Shown here: positions 9,003-20,479 of the stretch, one piece after another
Layout: each line of letters starts with the position of its first letter
Numbering within the stretch: the stretch's first letter is position 1
NCBI GenBank assembly: GCA_026122225.1
Contig: JANEZZ010002205.1
Coordinates: forward strand, 1,172,001 to 1,236,000
Reading direction: 5' to 3'
DNA length: 64,000 nt
Origin: Heloderma charlesbogerti
Taxonomy: Eukaryota > Chordata > Lepidosauria > Squamata > Helodermatidae
Program-made: the position numbers and the translations under genes
The notes under the pieces: model-generated
The model's database searches: none
Seen by the model: only the letters and a program-made list of their open reading frames with translations
What the model was told of the DNA's origin: nothing

Positions 9003-12000
9003 TTGTTGTTGTTCAATCGTTCAGTCGTGTCCGACTCTTCGTGACCCCATGGACCATAGCATGCCAGGCCTTCCTGTCCTGCGCTCTCTCCCGAAGCGTG
9101 CTCAAGTTCATATTCATTGCATCCGTGATGCTATCTAGCCATCTCATCCTCTGCCGTCCCCTTCTCCTTTTGCCTTCAGTCTTTCCCAGCATCAGGGTCT
9201 TTTCCAGGGAGTTTTCTCTTCGCATTAGGTGGCCAAAATATTGGAGCTTCAGCTTCATTATCTGTCCTTCCAATGAGCACTCAGGGTTGATTTCCTTTAG
9301 GATGGACTGATTTGACCTCCTTGCAGTCCAGGGGACTCGTAAGCGTCTTCTCCAGCACCACAGTTCGAAAGCATCAATTCTTCGGCGCTCAGCCTTCCTT
9401 ATAGTCCAGCTCTCACAGCCATACATTACTACTGGGAAAACCATAGCTTTGATTAGACGGACCTTTGTCGGCAAGGTGATGTCTCTGCTTCTTACTATGC
9501 TGTCTAGGTTGGCCATAGCTTTCCTCCCAAGGAGCAAGCGTCTTTTAATTTCATGGCTACAGTCACCGTCTGCGGTGATCTTGGAGCCCAAGAAAGTAAA
9601 ATCTGTCACTGCTTCCATTTCTTCCCCTTCTATATGCCAGGAAGTGATGGGGCCAGATGCCATGATCTTAGTTTTTTTAATGTTGAGTTTCAAACCAGCT
9701 TTTGCACTCTCCTCTTTCACCCTCAACAAGAGGCTCTTGAGATCCTCTTCGCTTTCTGCCATTAGGGTGGTATCGTCTGCATATCGGAGGTTGTTGATAA
9801 GTCTCCCAGCAATCTTAATTCCGACCTCTGATTCATCCAACCCGGCATTTCTCATGATGTACTCTGCATATAAGTTAAATAAGCAGGGTGACAATATGCA
9901 GCCTTGTCGTACTCCTTTCCCAATTTTGAACCAATCGGTTGTTCCATGTCTGGTTCTTACTGTTGCTTCTTGACCCTCGTACAGGTTTCTCAGGAGACAG
10001 GTAAGGTGGTCTGGTACTCCCATCACTTTAAGAATTTGCCACAGTTTGTTGTGATCCACACAATCAAAGGCTTTAGCGTAGTCAATGAAGCAGAAATAGA
10101 CGTTTTTCTGGAATTCTCTTGCTTTCTCCATGATGCAGCGAATGTTGGCGATTTGATCTCTAGTTCCTCTGCCTCTTCTAAACCCAGCTTGTACTTCCGG
10201 TAGTTCTCGGTTCGCATACTGCTGAAGCCTAGCTTGTAGGATTTTGAGCATCACCTTGCTGGCATGTGAAATGAGCGCAATGGTGCGGTAGTTTGAACAC
10301 TCTTTGGCATTGCCCTTCTTTGGAATTGGAATGTAAACTGACCTTTTCCAGTCTTGTGGCCACTGTTGATGTTCCAGATTTGTTGGCATATTGAATGCAG
10401 CACTTTAACAGCATCATCTTTTAGGATTTTAAATAGCTCGTCTGGAATACTGTCATCTCCGCTAGCTTTGTTGTTACTAATGCTTCCTAAGGCCCACTTG
10501 ACTTCACTCTCGAGGATGTCCGGCTCAAGTTCAGTGACCGCACTATCATGGCTATCAGGGACATTCAGATCTTTCCTGTATAGTTCTTCTGTGTATTCTT
10601 GCCACCTCTTCTTAATCTCATCTGCTTCTGTTAGGTCCCTGCCTTCTTTGTCCTTTATCGTGCCCGTCTTTGCACAAAACGTTCCCTTGAGATCTCCGAT
10701 TTTCTTGAAGAGATCTCTAGTCTTTCCCATTCTGTTGTTTTCCTCGATTTCTTTGCATTGTTCATTTAAGAAGGCCTTCTTGTCTCTCCTTGCTATTCTC
10801 TGGAACTCTGCATTCAGTTGGATATATCTTCCCCTTTCTCCCTTGCTTTTCGCTTCCCTTCTTTCCTCAGCTACTTGTAAAGCCTCATCAGACAGCCACT
10901 TGGCTTTCTTGCATTTCTTTTTCTTTGGGATGGATTTCGTTGCTGCCTCCTGAACAATGTTACGGACCTCCGTCCATAGTTCCTCAGGCACTCTGTCTAT
11001 CAGGTCTAATCCCTGAAATCTATTCCTCCCCTCCACTGTATATTCATAAGGGATATGATTTAGGTCATACCTGAATGGTTTAGTGGTTTTCCCGACGTTC
11101 TTCAATTTCAGCCGAAATTTTGCAAGAAGCAGCTCATGATCTGAGCCACAGTCAGCTCCAGGTCTTGTTTTTACTGACTGTATGGAGCTTCTCCATCTTT
11201 GGCTGCAAAGGACATAATCAATCTGATTTCGATATTGACCATCTGGTGATGTCCATGTGTAGTCGCCTCTTGTGCTGTTGGAAAAGAGTGTTTGCTATGA
11301 TCAGCGTGTTCTCTTGGCAAAACTCTATTAGCTTTTGTCCTGCTTCATTTTGTACACCAAGGCCATGCCTGCCTGTTATCCTGGTGATTTCTTGACTTCC
11401 TACTTTAGCATTCCAATCCCCTATGATGTAGAGGACATCTTTTTTTGGTGTTAGTTCTAGAAGGTGTTGTAGGTCTTCATAGAACCTATCAACCTCAGCT
11501 TCTTCGGCCTCAGTGGTTGGGGCATAGACTTGAATTACTGTGATGTTGAATGGTTTGCCTTGGATTCGTACTGAGATCATTCTATCATTTTTGAGATTGT
11601 ACCCCAGTACTGCTTTTCCCACCCTTTTGTTGACTATGAGTGCTACTCCATTTCTTCTAAGGGATTCTTGCCCACAGTAGTAGATATGATGGTCACCTGA
11701 ATTAAATTCGCCCATGCCTGTCCATTTGAGTTCGCTGATTCCTAAGATGTCGATGTTCAGTCTTGCCATCTCATGTTTGACCACCTCCAGCTTACCTTGA
11801 TTCATTGATCTGACATTCCAGGTTCCTAAACAATATTGTTCTTTACAGCATTGGGTTTTCTTTTCACCACCAGACACATCCACAGCTGAGTGTCCTTTCG
11901 GCTTTGGCCCAGCCGCTTCACTCTTTCTGGCGCTACTTGGAAATACTCTCTGCTCTTCCCCATTAGCATACTGGACACCTTCCGACCTGAGGGGTTCATC

Positions 12001-12212
12001 TTCCGGCGTCATCTCTTTTAGCCTTGTGATACGTTCCATGGGGTTTTCTTGGCAAGAATACAGGAGTGGGTTGCCATTTCCTTCTCCAGTGGACCACATT
12101 TTGTCAGAACTCTCTGCCATGACCTGTCCGTCTTGGGTGGCCCTGCACGGCATAGCTTATGGCTTCACTGAGTTACGCAAGCCCCTTCACCACAATAAGG
12201 CAGTGATCCATG
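9003..12212 (-). mobile_element. BovB (RTE-clade) LINE, near full length, minus strand
   Basis: About 3.2 kb. The 5' end lies near 12212 (reverse complement reads ATGGATCACTGCCTTATTGTGG) and the 3' end near 9003 with GTCGGACACGACTGAACGATTGAACAACAAC. The order is 5' UTR, APE-type endonuclease, reverse transcriptase and C-terminal region, as in BovB elements of squamates and ruminants. It lines up end to end with the + strand copy at 31576-34796. No clear target duplication was seen. Confidence 0.92.
9013..12153 (-). pseudogene. BovB ORF: endonuclease-reverse transcriptase, frameshifted
   Basis: The original polyprotein nicks target DNA and reverse transcribes the element RNA. Frame 1 (12153-11218) carries endonuclease motifs GTWNVRS, ISELKWTG and IGDWNAKVG. 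A 2-nt deletion near 11262 (relative to the 31.6-kb copy) breaks KRRL|YTW; a second frame runs to about 10375, where a 1-nt deletion follows. The last 450 codons to 9013 are intact and contain the fingers/palm region, FIDYAKAFDCVD, GVRQGCILSPCLFNLY and the catalytic LRYADDTTLMA. With two frameshifts it cannot encode a full protein. Confidence 0.92.
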
Positions 12213-12920
12213 AGAAAATGTGTATACACACATATTTTCCCTAATATATGCATTTTTGTATGCATTTTTTTTACAAATTCAGCATTTTCCAAGCCTTTTC
12301 CCCAAATAGAATGCATTTTTGTACTTTAGTTTCATGAATATGCAAATTTTTATATTATATCCTCTAAAATATGCATATTCGTATTCTTTAAAAAAAATGG
12401 AGAACTGCATCACAAAATTCAGAAAAGAGTCAATATTGAAGTATAACCGCTTTTGCTTTCTGCACACTATGTTCACGTTAAAATGCAAACCTGACAAATT
12501 TCTCCCCATCCTTAAATGTAAGCCAGCAACACAGAAAAATGTTTCTTGGGGAGGGGTGTGGTGGTGGTAAAAGTAGGCAACAAATGCAGATTGATGCAGA
12601 CTGACTAGTAAAGACCATCTAAAAAATTGGCTGTTGAGGCTGTTGCTAGCCTGAAGACAGGGTGCAGGTGAGGCAGACGGTCACAAGAGACAATGGCTGC
12701 TGCCATCCAAGAATGGTGAGGAATATCTGGAGGGAAAAAAAAAGTGGCCTTCTTCTTTTCCTAGAAGGAAGGGGATCAGAAAACAGCTGACACCATCAAA
12801 GAAAGAATATAGATTCAAAATGATCTGGGTGGTATGGAACACTGGGCAAGATGAACAAGATGGAATTCAAAAGACCTGGATTTAAAAGACTCTTTAAGAC
12901 CTGGATTTCGCTGTAACACC
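12213..12920. other. AT-rich sequence without recognised gene
   Basis: 12213-12510 is rich in TATGCATTTTTGTA-like text and may be a decayed non-autonomous repeat. 12511-12920 shows no homology I recognise and no convincing coding frame. Confidence 0.5.
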
Positions 12921-12928
12921 ACACACAC

Positions 12929-12967
<39 letters not shown>

Positions 12968-12976
12968 ACACACACA
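12921..12976 (+). repeat. (CA)n microsatellite
   Basis: About 25 CA units with a few interruptions, immediately left of a family D element. The Cys/Val translation on the minus strand is an artefact. Confidence 0.95.
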
Positions 12977-12987
12977 TGATCCCAAAG

Positions 12988-13720
12988 TAGCGCTGTGCCG
13001 AAAATTTCTCCCACATGTTTTTTGGCCGTTCTCATTCAATTTGATGGAAGAGCAGTTGAATACTGAAGACGTTTAGGAGAAATTCTCAAGGGTCAGGTTT
13101 GGGTTTCTTGGGCTTACCTTACTTAGGAGGTGGCCGAGGAGTCCTGTTTTCATAGTAACATAATCTCTCTGGCAGCCCGTAGCCTCCTCAGCTTCCTACA
13201 CTTCAACGAAAACCCAGTTCAAGGCACCATGAGGTAATTCCTCCCTTGGGGCTTTTTCAGATGAGGACGTTCAGGCAGTCTGGGAGGCTAGATGTGATGA
13301 GGAAAGCTCAAAAACACCACAGAAATATATTATAAAACATCCTGAATGAGGCAGAACAAGGGAAGCCTCTTTCATGGGGAAAGAAAACGTTCAGGAAATT
13401 GGAGGACAGATTTTGGCTGAGCATTAACTCCACGTCATCCCTGGAGCTGGACACAACGCTGTCCCCACCTGCACTGCGGTGGACGCAAACTGGGGGCCGG
13501 CCTGCCAAGACAGTTGATGCTGTTGCAGCACGAAAACCACAAAACCTGTATCAAAAAAGAAAGCAGTTGTGCTCCAAGCCCTGCCAATGGGGAGCCCTAG
13601 CTGGGAGAAACTGTGGAGAATTTCTCCTCCCCTTGGAGAAATTCAGTGAAGTTGTCTCCCAAATTTCTCTGCCCCCAAGTAAGGTGGAGAATTTCAAGAG
13701 GCCATTTGTGCACAGCTCTG
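12988..13720. mobile_element. hAT-like non-autonomous element, family D (copy D2)
   Basis: Left end TAGCGCTGTGCCG, right end GTGCACAGCTCTG, 733 bp; same internal order as D1 (GGAGAAATTCTC near 13075, CTTACCTTACTTAGG, TCTGGCAGCC, AGAAACTGTGGAGAATTTCTCC near 13610). The flanks TCCCAAAG and CACCAAAC match at only 5 of 8 positions, so the target duplication is decayed. Confidence 0.7.
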
Positions 13721-13989
13721 CACCAAACACACCACACACAATGGCATGAATATAGTATGGGGAGAACTGGTTTGGCAGCAATACATGTGAAAAGGATTTA
13801 GGTTGTCTTAGTTGGTCACATACTGAACACTGATCTAGCAGTGTGATGTAGCTGCTTAACAAGATCAACATGTTGTTTGCAATTGAAGCATAGTGTCTAG
13901 ATCCCCATAACTAATCGTTCCACTCTATCCTGTCCTGGTTAGGAGGATTGTGCCCGTTCTAGGTGCGGCATTTTAAGAAGAACACTGAC

Positions 13990-14800
13990 AAACTCTGAGG
14001 TGTCCAGAGGGGTGCAGCCAGAATGCCAATGGGTCTGCAAACCAAGTCCAATGAGGAATGGTTGAAAGGGCTGGGCATGTTTAGCGTGGAAAGGGGAAGA
14101 TTAAGGGGGACGTGACAGTGGTCTTCAAATATCTGAAAGGCTGTCCTACAGAAGATGGAGCTGATATATTCTGTGTTGCTCCAGAGGGCAAGCCCAGAAG
14201 CAATGGGAGGAGATTCCAAGGAAGCAACCAAGATGATCAGGGGACTGGAAACAATGCCCTATGAGGAGAGACTGAAAGAACTGGGCCTGTTTAGCCTTGA
14301 GAAGAGAAGACTGAGGGGAGATGGGATAGTGCTCCTCAAGGCCTTGAAAGTTGTCACAGACAGGAAGGCCAGGATCTCTTCTCGATCATCTCAGAGTGCA
14401 GGACACGGAATCATGGGCTCAAGTTACAGGAAGCCAGATTCCGGCTGAACATCAGGAAAAACTTCCTGACTGTTGGAGCGATACGACAATGGAACCCATT
14501 ACCTAGGGAGGTCGTGGGCTCTCCCACACTGGAGGCATTCAAGAGGAGGCTGGACAGCCATCTGTCAGGGATGCTCTGACTTGGATTCCTTCGCTGAGCA
14601 GGGGGTTGGACTTGATAGTCTTATAGGCCCCTTCCAACCCTACTCTTCTAGGATTCTATGATTCTATGAGGCTGGGCAGCCATCTGTCAGGAATGCTCTG
14701 ACTTGGATTCCTGCATTGAGCAGGGGGTTGGACTCGATGGTCTTAGAGGCCCCTTCCAAGTTCCAACCCTACTATTCTATGATTCTATGATTCTAAGCCT
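13990..14800 (+). mobile_element. CR1 LINE 3' sequence, composite
   Basis: Two CR1-like segments are joined near 14220. The second reads ACCAAGATGATCAGGGGACTGG, AGGAGAGACTGAAAGAACTGGGCCTGTTTAGC (CR1 frame: [29 protein letters not shown]) and ends near 14640 with CTTCCAACCCTAC and the ATTCTATGATTCTATGA tail. A second 3' end repeats at 14670-14797. The first 230 bp of the composite are duplicated in inverted orientation at 14866-15100. Confidence 0.8.
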
Positions 14801-15167
14801 ATCCCCCTGATATCAACACATTAGGGGGAATGCCTAATGGTACCAGCTATTCAGCAATGGAATGGTCAGTCTCTCCTCATAGGGCTTTGTTTCCAGTCCC
14901 CTGATCGTCTTGGTTGCTTCCTTGGAATTTCTGCCCATTGGTTCTGGTCTTGCCCTCTGGAGCAACGCAGAATATATCTGCTCCATCTTCTGTAGGACAG
15001 CCTTTCAGATATTTGAAGACCACTGTCATGTCCCCCTTAATCTTCCCCTTTCCAGGCTAAACATGTCCAGCCCTTTCAACAATTCCTCATAGGACTTGGT
15101 TTGCATATCCCCCTGATATCAACACATTAGGGGGAATGCCTAATGGTACCAGCTGTTCAGCAGTGGA
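14801..15167. repeat. inverted CR1 segment between 62-bp direct repeats
   Basis: 14866-15100 is the reverse complement of 14041-14275 with few mismatches; both arms are 235 bp. It is bracketed by direct repeats 14801-14862 and 15107-15167 (starting ATCCCCCTGATATC). The arms include the junction of two CR1 segments, so this is a local copy of the composite rather than an independent insertion. Confidence 0.8.
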
Positions 15168-15327
15168 ACTGTCTGCCTCAGGAGGTGGTGGGCTCTCCTG
15201 CGCTGGAGGCATTGAAGAACAGACTAGGTGGCCATCTACCAAGGACACTGTAATTATATCCTGTGCTGTTGAGCAGGTGGTCGGGCTAGATGACCTGTAA
15301 GGTACCTTCTGTCTCTGTGATTCTATG
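15168..15327 (+). mobile_element. CR1-like LINE 3' end
   Basis: Reads GTCTGCCTCAGGAGGTGGTGGGCTC, GAGGCATTGAAGAACAGACT, then GTCGGGCTAGATGACC and TGTGATTCTATGA, the usual order at a CR1 3' end. 15328-15769 to its right shows no recognised feature. Confidence 0.7.
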
Positions 15328-15927
15328 AGGGATGGAGAGAGGGAGAACGGAGACACCAAGGGAAAGGAAACTCACACAAGGTCCACTGGAAAGGGAGGCA
15401 GTCAGGAAAAACCCACATGCCCATAGATGTCGCCACCCTTTGGTGAGCCTCTTACTAACTAAACCACAAGGGGGCAGGAAAGAGACAAGGGGAAATTGGA
15501 CTGGAAAGCATTTCCTTCTTCTGAGTAAAGGAGAGGGTGATCCTACTACTTAAAAGGCATACCGTGGGACAATTAATGATGATCTCAAATTGGAGCTTAT
15601 AGATAATAATAGACTGCATAAGTAATACCTTTCAACAGGAGTATCTTTTGATGAAGTGCCCAGCATGATCAATACAGACAATTGCATCCATGCATCACGT
15701 AAACCTTTCAGTTCAATATGGAACAGATTAAATCTTGCAGCTGTCAGATTAAGTAAATGATGTGAAGATTATTATTGTTGTTGTTGTCGTTGTTATTATT
15801 ATTATTATTATTAAATTTATTAATCGCCCATCTGGCTGGTCACCCAGCCACTCTGGGCGATGTACAACATACAATAAAACAGTTTAAAACAATAAAATTC
15901 TACAGTAAAAACATTTTCTAAAATACC

Positions 15928-17833
15928 CTAACCCACCCCAAATGCCTGCCTGAACAACCACGTTTTTAATGCACGATGGAAGCTCATTAAAGAGGGGGAA
16001 TGGCGGAGTTCCATAGGGAGGGAGTTCCACAGAGTGGGGGCCACCACAGAAAAGGCCCTGTCCCTCGTCCCCACCAGTCTAGCTGTCCTGGCTGATGGGA
16101 CAGAGAGAAGGCCATCCAAGGCTGATCTTGTTAAGTGACCTGTCTGGTGTTGCTGGAGGCGCTCCTTAAGATAGGCTGGGCCAGAATCATATAGGATTTT
16201 AAAGGTCAAAACCAACACCTTGAATTTGGCCCAGAAAACAACTGGTAACCAGTGCAACTCCTTCAGCACTGGAGTGATGTGATCTCACCGGCGGCTGCCT
16301 TTAATCAGGCGAGCCGCCGTGTTCTGTACCAGCTGCAGCTTCCGAACCATCTTCAAGGGTAACCCCACATAGAGCGCATTACAGTAGTCTAAACGAGAGG
16401 AGACCAGGGCATGTACTACCGATGGGAGCAGATGGTCGGGAAGGAAGGGGCGCAGCCACCGTATCAGATGTAGTTGATACAGCACTGTCCGGCTCACAGC
16501 TGACACCTGAACCTCCATGGACAGCTGGGAGTCCAAAATGACCCCCAGGCTGCGGACCTGGTCTTTCAAGGGTAGCCGTACCCCATTCAACACCAGGTCA
16601 ATATCCCCCAGCCTCCTCTTGTCTCCCACCAAAAGTACCTCGGTCTTGTCAGGGTTCAGCTTCAGCTTATTCCTCCCCATCCAGCCACTCACCGTCTCCA
16701 GACATTTGGACAGGGATTCTACGGCCAACATTGGTGAAGATTTGAATGAGAGGTAGAGCTGCATATTGATGACAATGCACCCCAAATCTCCTGATGATAG
16801 CCCCCAGCGGCTTCACATAGATATTAAATAGCATCGGGGAGAGGATGGAACCCTGTGGCATCCCACAAGTGAGTGGCCATGAGTCCGAAACCTCCTCTCC
16901 CAGTGCTACCCTCTGGTACCTGCCGGAGAGGAAGGACCAGAACCACCGCAATACGGTGTCTCCAATGCCCAACCCCTCCAGGCGGTCCGGGAGGATACCA
17001 TGGTCAACAGTATCAAAAGCCGCTGAGAGGTCAAGGAGAACAAGGAAGGAGCATTCACCCCCATCCAGAGCCCTCCTCATATCATCTACCAAGGCGACCA
17101 AGGCAGTTTCTGTCCCATGCCCAAGCCTGAAGCCCGACTGAAATGGGTCTAGATAATCAGTTTCTTCCAAGTGTGCCTTCAACTGCACCGCCACCACCCG
17201 CTCAATCACCTTGCCCCAAAATGGCAGATTTGAGACTGGGCGAAAGTTGTTAAAAACTTGAGGATCCAAGGAGGGCTTCTTTAAGAGCGGTCTTATCACT
17301 GCCTCCTTGAGGGCTGATGGCATCACTCCCTCCTCAAGGGAGGTGTTCACCACTGCCCTGATCCCCTCACCCAGTCTCTCTCTGCTGCCCATAATGAGCC
17401 AAGATGGGCAAGAATCAAGTAAGCAGGTGGTCGGCCTTACGGATAAAAGCACCTTGTCCACTTCAGCAGGAGGAAGAAGCTGGAACTGATCCCATAAAAC
17501 CGGTTTGCCACAGGCCACCTCTTGCTCACTAACTGTATCCACAGCGTGCAGAGTAACACTCCTAATCTGATCAATTTTATCTGCAAAGTGCCTTGCCAAG
17601 GCCTCACAGAAGGCCCTAGAATGCTCCAGTGGTTCCGGAGCCGCAGGACCGACCAGGCTCCGGACCACTTGGAACAGCCTCCTGGGACAGCACACTGCAG
17701 ACACGATGGAGGCAGCATAATATTCCTTTTTTGCTGCCTTCACCGCCACGTGATAGGCTGAAGATACAGCTCTAGCCCGTGTCTGATGGTCTTTGGAGCA
17801 AGACTTCCACCACCGGCGCTCTAGCCGTCTCAC
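15928..17833 (-). pseudogene. L2-group LINE reverse transcriptase region, broken
   Basis: An intact 388-codon frame (17833-16667) contains VVRSLVGP, AVIRPLLKKPSLDP, FRPVSNLPF, DPFQSGFRLGHGTETALVAL, LLDLSAAFDTVDHGIL and GMPQGSILSPMLFN. An 11-nt deletion near 16756 relative to copy 2 removes the catalytic YADD region (HQYADDTQLY in copy 2) and shifts the frame. C-terminal pieces continue at 16785-16285 ([16 protein letters not shown]) and 16269-15928 (LHWLPVVFWAKFK). The copy is therefore dead. Confidence 0.88.
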
Positions 17834-17854
17834 CTCCTGTTTCAGAATCAGAGC

Positions 17855-18664
17855 TCATAACTGCAGATTGAACCATAGTGCAGTCTGAGCCCTGTTCAGG
17901 GGGAGAGGACGTTTCGGAGCCACCTGATCTAATGCCCCAGTGATTGCAGCATTCCAGCCACCCACCAGGGTCTCGACTGAGTGGCTGTTGGCGTGTCCCA
18001 GAAAATCCCCAAGCGCGTTCAGGAATCCGTTTGGATCCATAAGACGCCTGGGGCGGACCATTTTAATGGGTCCTCCACCCCTGCGGAGGGGCTGTGGAAC
18101 AGAGAAGTCCAAAGTTACCAGATAGTGATCTGACCATGACAAGGGGGTGGTGGATATACCCCCGACTTCCAGATCACTCCCCGCTTCTCCAGAAACAAAC
18201 ACAAGGTCTAGCGCATGACCGGCTACATGGGTGGGCCCAGTTAGAATATGGTGCAGCTCCCAGGAAGCCATGGTCTCCATGAAGTCCCGAGGTGCTCCTG
18301 TGAGGATGGCCTCCGAATGTACGTTGAAGTCCCCCAACACCAGTAAGTTAGGGGACTGCACACGCACATCAGAGACCACCTCAAGCACCTCAGCCAAGGA
18401 GTCAGTCGTTCAGTGGGGTGGACGGTACACGAGCAGAATCTCCAGACTGCCCTTTGGGCCCAACCTCCAAAACATGCATTCAGCAACCTTGGTCTTTCGG
18501 AGAGGGGGTCTGGTGAAGACCAAGGACTCTCGGTAGATAACAGCCACTCCCCCTCCCCGATCCCCAGCCCTCGGCTGCTGTGCATACGAAAATCTGGCTG
18601 GACACATGGCTGCAAGGGTTGGAGCAGCAGCCTCGGCCAGCCAGGTCTCCGTAATACATGCCAG
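17855..18664 (-). pseudogene. L2-group LINE endonuclease region, cut by element A3
   Basis: APE-type endonuclease: from high to low coordinates ITETWLAEAAAPT, GDRGGGVAVIYRES, LEILLVYRPPH, then (another frame) LLVLGDFNVHSE, GHALDLVFVSG and SWSDHYLVT. The catalytic GDFN and SDHY motifs are visible. Its N-terminal part continues across the A3 insertion at 19575-19660 (ARSVTQKTSLIHDMI). A frameshift lies near 18400. Confidence 0.85.
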
Positions 18665-19574
18665 TAGGGATGGCGGAGAATTTCTCCACGAATCTCGGGG
18701 AGGCCGAATGCCAACACATTCGGCCCCCCGAAATTGTTGGTGAAATTCTCCACCCCCCGCCCCCCCCGGGATGGGACTTACCCCCCTCGAATGTCCCTCT
18801 CGGCGGCGGGTCCAGGCGGGAGTTCGGCGGCGTTTTGTCAGGGGCAGGGGTGGTGGCTGGTCTTCCAACCGGCTGCCGCCGCCGCCATTACAAAATAAAG
18901 TAAAAAACAAAACAAAACACCTGTGATAGGCTACGTAATGATTAACGTAGCCTATCATGGCTAGATTTCCAAAGTCAGCCGTGATAGGCTACGTAAATCG
19001 TTACGTAGCCTATCACGGGTGACTTTGGAAAAAAAAAAAAAGCGCATACGCAAATGGCGGCGCCCATGGGCGCCACCATTTGCGTTCCTTATTTGGTCCC
19101 GGTAGTTTACGTAAAGATTTACGTAGACTACGGTGAAAATAAGGGCAACGCAAATAGCAAATAAATCTTTACGTAGACTACCGGGACCAAATAAGGAATG
19201 CAAATGGCGGTGCCCATGGGCTTTTTTTTTTTTTTCAAAGTCACCCGTGATAGGCTATGTAACGATTTACGTAGCCTATCATGGCTGACTTTGGAAATCT
19301 AGCCATGATAGGCTACGTTAATCGTTACGTAGCCTATCACGGGTTTTTCCCCCCCACACACTTTTTTATTTCGCGGCCAGGGAGACGGGGCGCTTCTCCC
19401 CGGCCTGAATTTCAGCCGGGCGAGGCGGGGCGCCTCCCCCCCCGGCCTGAATTTTGGCTGGGCGAGGTGGGGAGCCTCCCCCCCCGGCCTGAACTTCGGG
19501 GGGAGAACCGAAGTGCCTCCCCCCCACTATGAAGCAAGCTGCGGGACCAGGTAAGTGCCTTTTGTACATCCCTA
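18665..19574. mobile_element. palindromic hAT-like element A3 inserted in LINE copy 1
   Basis: Starts TAGGGATGGCGG and ends GTACATCCCTA, 910 bp, with perfect 8-bp repeats CATGCCAG at 18657-18664 and 19575-19582. Copy 2 of the same LINE has the uninterrupted site at 49650-49657 (one CATGCCAG), a paralogous empty site. The interior holds four GATAGGCTACGTAA-type palindromes (18923, 18980, 19246, 19305), AAATGGCGG palindromes and GC-rich ends with ACTTACC near 18777 and AGGTAAGT near 19551. Confidence 0.93.
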
Positions 19575-19994
19575 CATGCCAGGCCTGCACCCTCATCCAG
19601 GATCATGTCATGGATGAGGGAGGTTTTCTGGGTAACAGACCTGGCATTGCAGAGCAGCAAACAAAGGCCAGAAGATGGGGGTCACGCCTCCCCCAGCCAT
19701 CCTTTGGCTCTGGACAGGCCCGGAGCAGGGGACAGATACTACACATCTCTCCCTTGTTCCCCTTATCTTGCATGCCCTGCCCCTAGCGCTCTGCCAGCGC
19801 CTGCTGCCCAGCCTCGGTATGTTCTGGCCCCCAACACTTCCCCCACTGCCTCCATCAGCTGGACACATGCCCCCTCGCTCCTGCCTATCAGGCAGGCTAC
19901 CTACCCCTAAAAACACAACAAAATCCCCCAGAAACAACAACAACACAACAACAACAACAATTTAAAAAAATCCCCTTAAAAATAACGCCAGGCA

Positions 19995-20400
19995 GGAGTC
20001 CACAGGGAAGGCCTGGTGGTGGTGGTGGTGGTGGTGGTGGTGGTGGCGGCGGCGGTGGCGGCGGCGGCAGCGGCGGCGGCGGCAGCGGCAGCAGCAGCAG
20101 CAGCAGCAGCAGGCCCGCCTCTTCCCCGGTGGTGGTGGTGGCCTCTCCTGCCGGCCCTGGCTCTCCCAGGCCACCTCAGCCAGCCAGCATATGTAGCCCC
20201 TCCAGGGAGGGCCAGGTGGAGCAGCACAGCTGGCTTGGTACCTGGGGGTCTGGTCCTGCAGGGACTGGCGGTCTGCCAGACAGAAGTCTACAGGGAGGCC
20301 TGGTGGCGGTGGCGGCAGCGGCAGCAGGCCCAGCAGCAGCAGGCACGCCTCTTCCCCGGTGGTGGTGGCTTCTCCTGCAAGCCCTGGCTCTCCACACATA
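19995..20400 (-). promoter_or_regulatory. LINE copy 1 5' UTR with tandem monomers and triplet runs
   Basis: GGT/GGC/AGC runs (20015-20112) are followed by a monomer containing CCCTGGCTCTCCCAGG, CAGCACAGCTGGCT and GGACTGGCGGTCTGCC; the CCCTGGCTCT landmark recurs after about 227 bp (20155, 20382). Copy 2 has three such landmarks. Tandem 5' UTR monomers in LINEs often carry the internal promoter; that role here is inference. Confidence 0.6.
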
Positions 20401-20479
20401 AGATGACACAGCACTTATTTCATGCCATGTTGCTGTTGTTGTTGTCATTGTTGTTATTCCAGGATTATATCTGTTTTAG

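Larger units (their letters stand above)
15770..20400 (-). mobile_element. L2-group LINE copy 1, near full length, minus strand
   Basis: The 3' end is at the low-coordinate side: an (ATT)n run at 15787-15812 followed by TTAATCGCCCATCTGGCTGGTCACCC-type 3' UTR. Reading leftward from the 5' end, the order is repeated 5' UTR (19995-20400), endonuclease, reverse transcriptase and 3' UTR. It is interrupted by element A3 (18665-19574). Copy 2 at 45177-50690 has the same plan. The protein resembles CR1/L2-group LINEs; I do not assign a subfamily. Confidence 0.85.

Noticed and set aside
9013..10389. Active BovB reverse transcriptase
   Set aside because: The 458-codon frame is intact with YADD, but it lacks the endonuclease and N-terminal part, which are separated by frameshifts.
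12815..13039. Cys/Val repeat protein
   Set aside because: Translation of the CA microsatellite.
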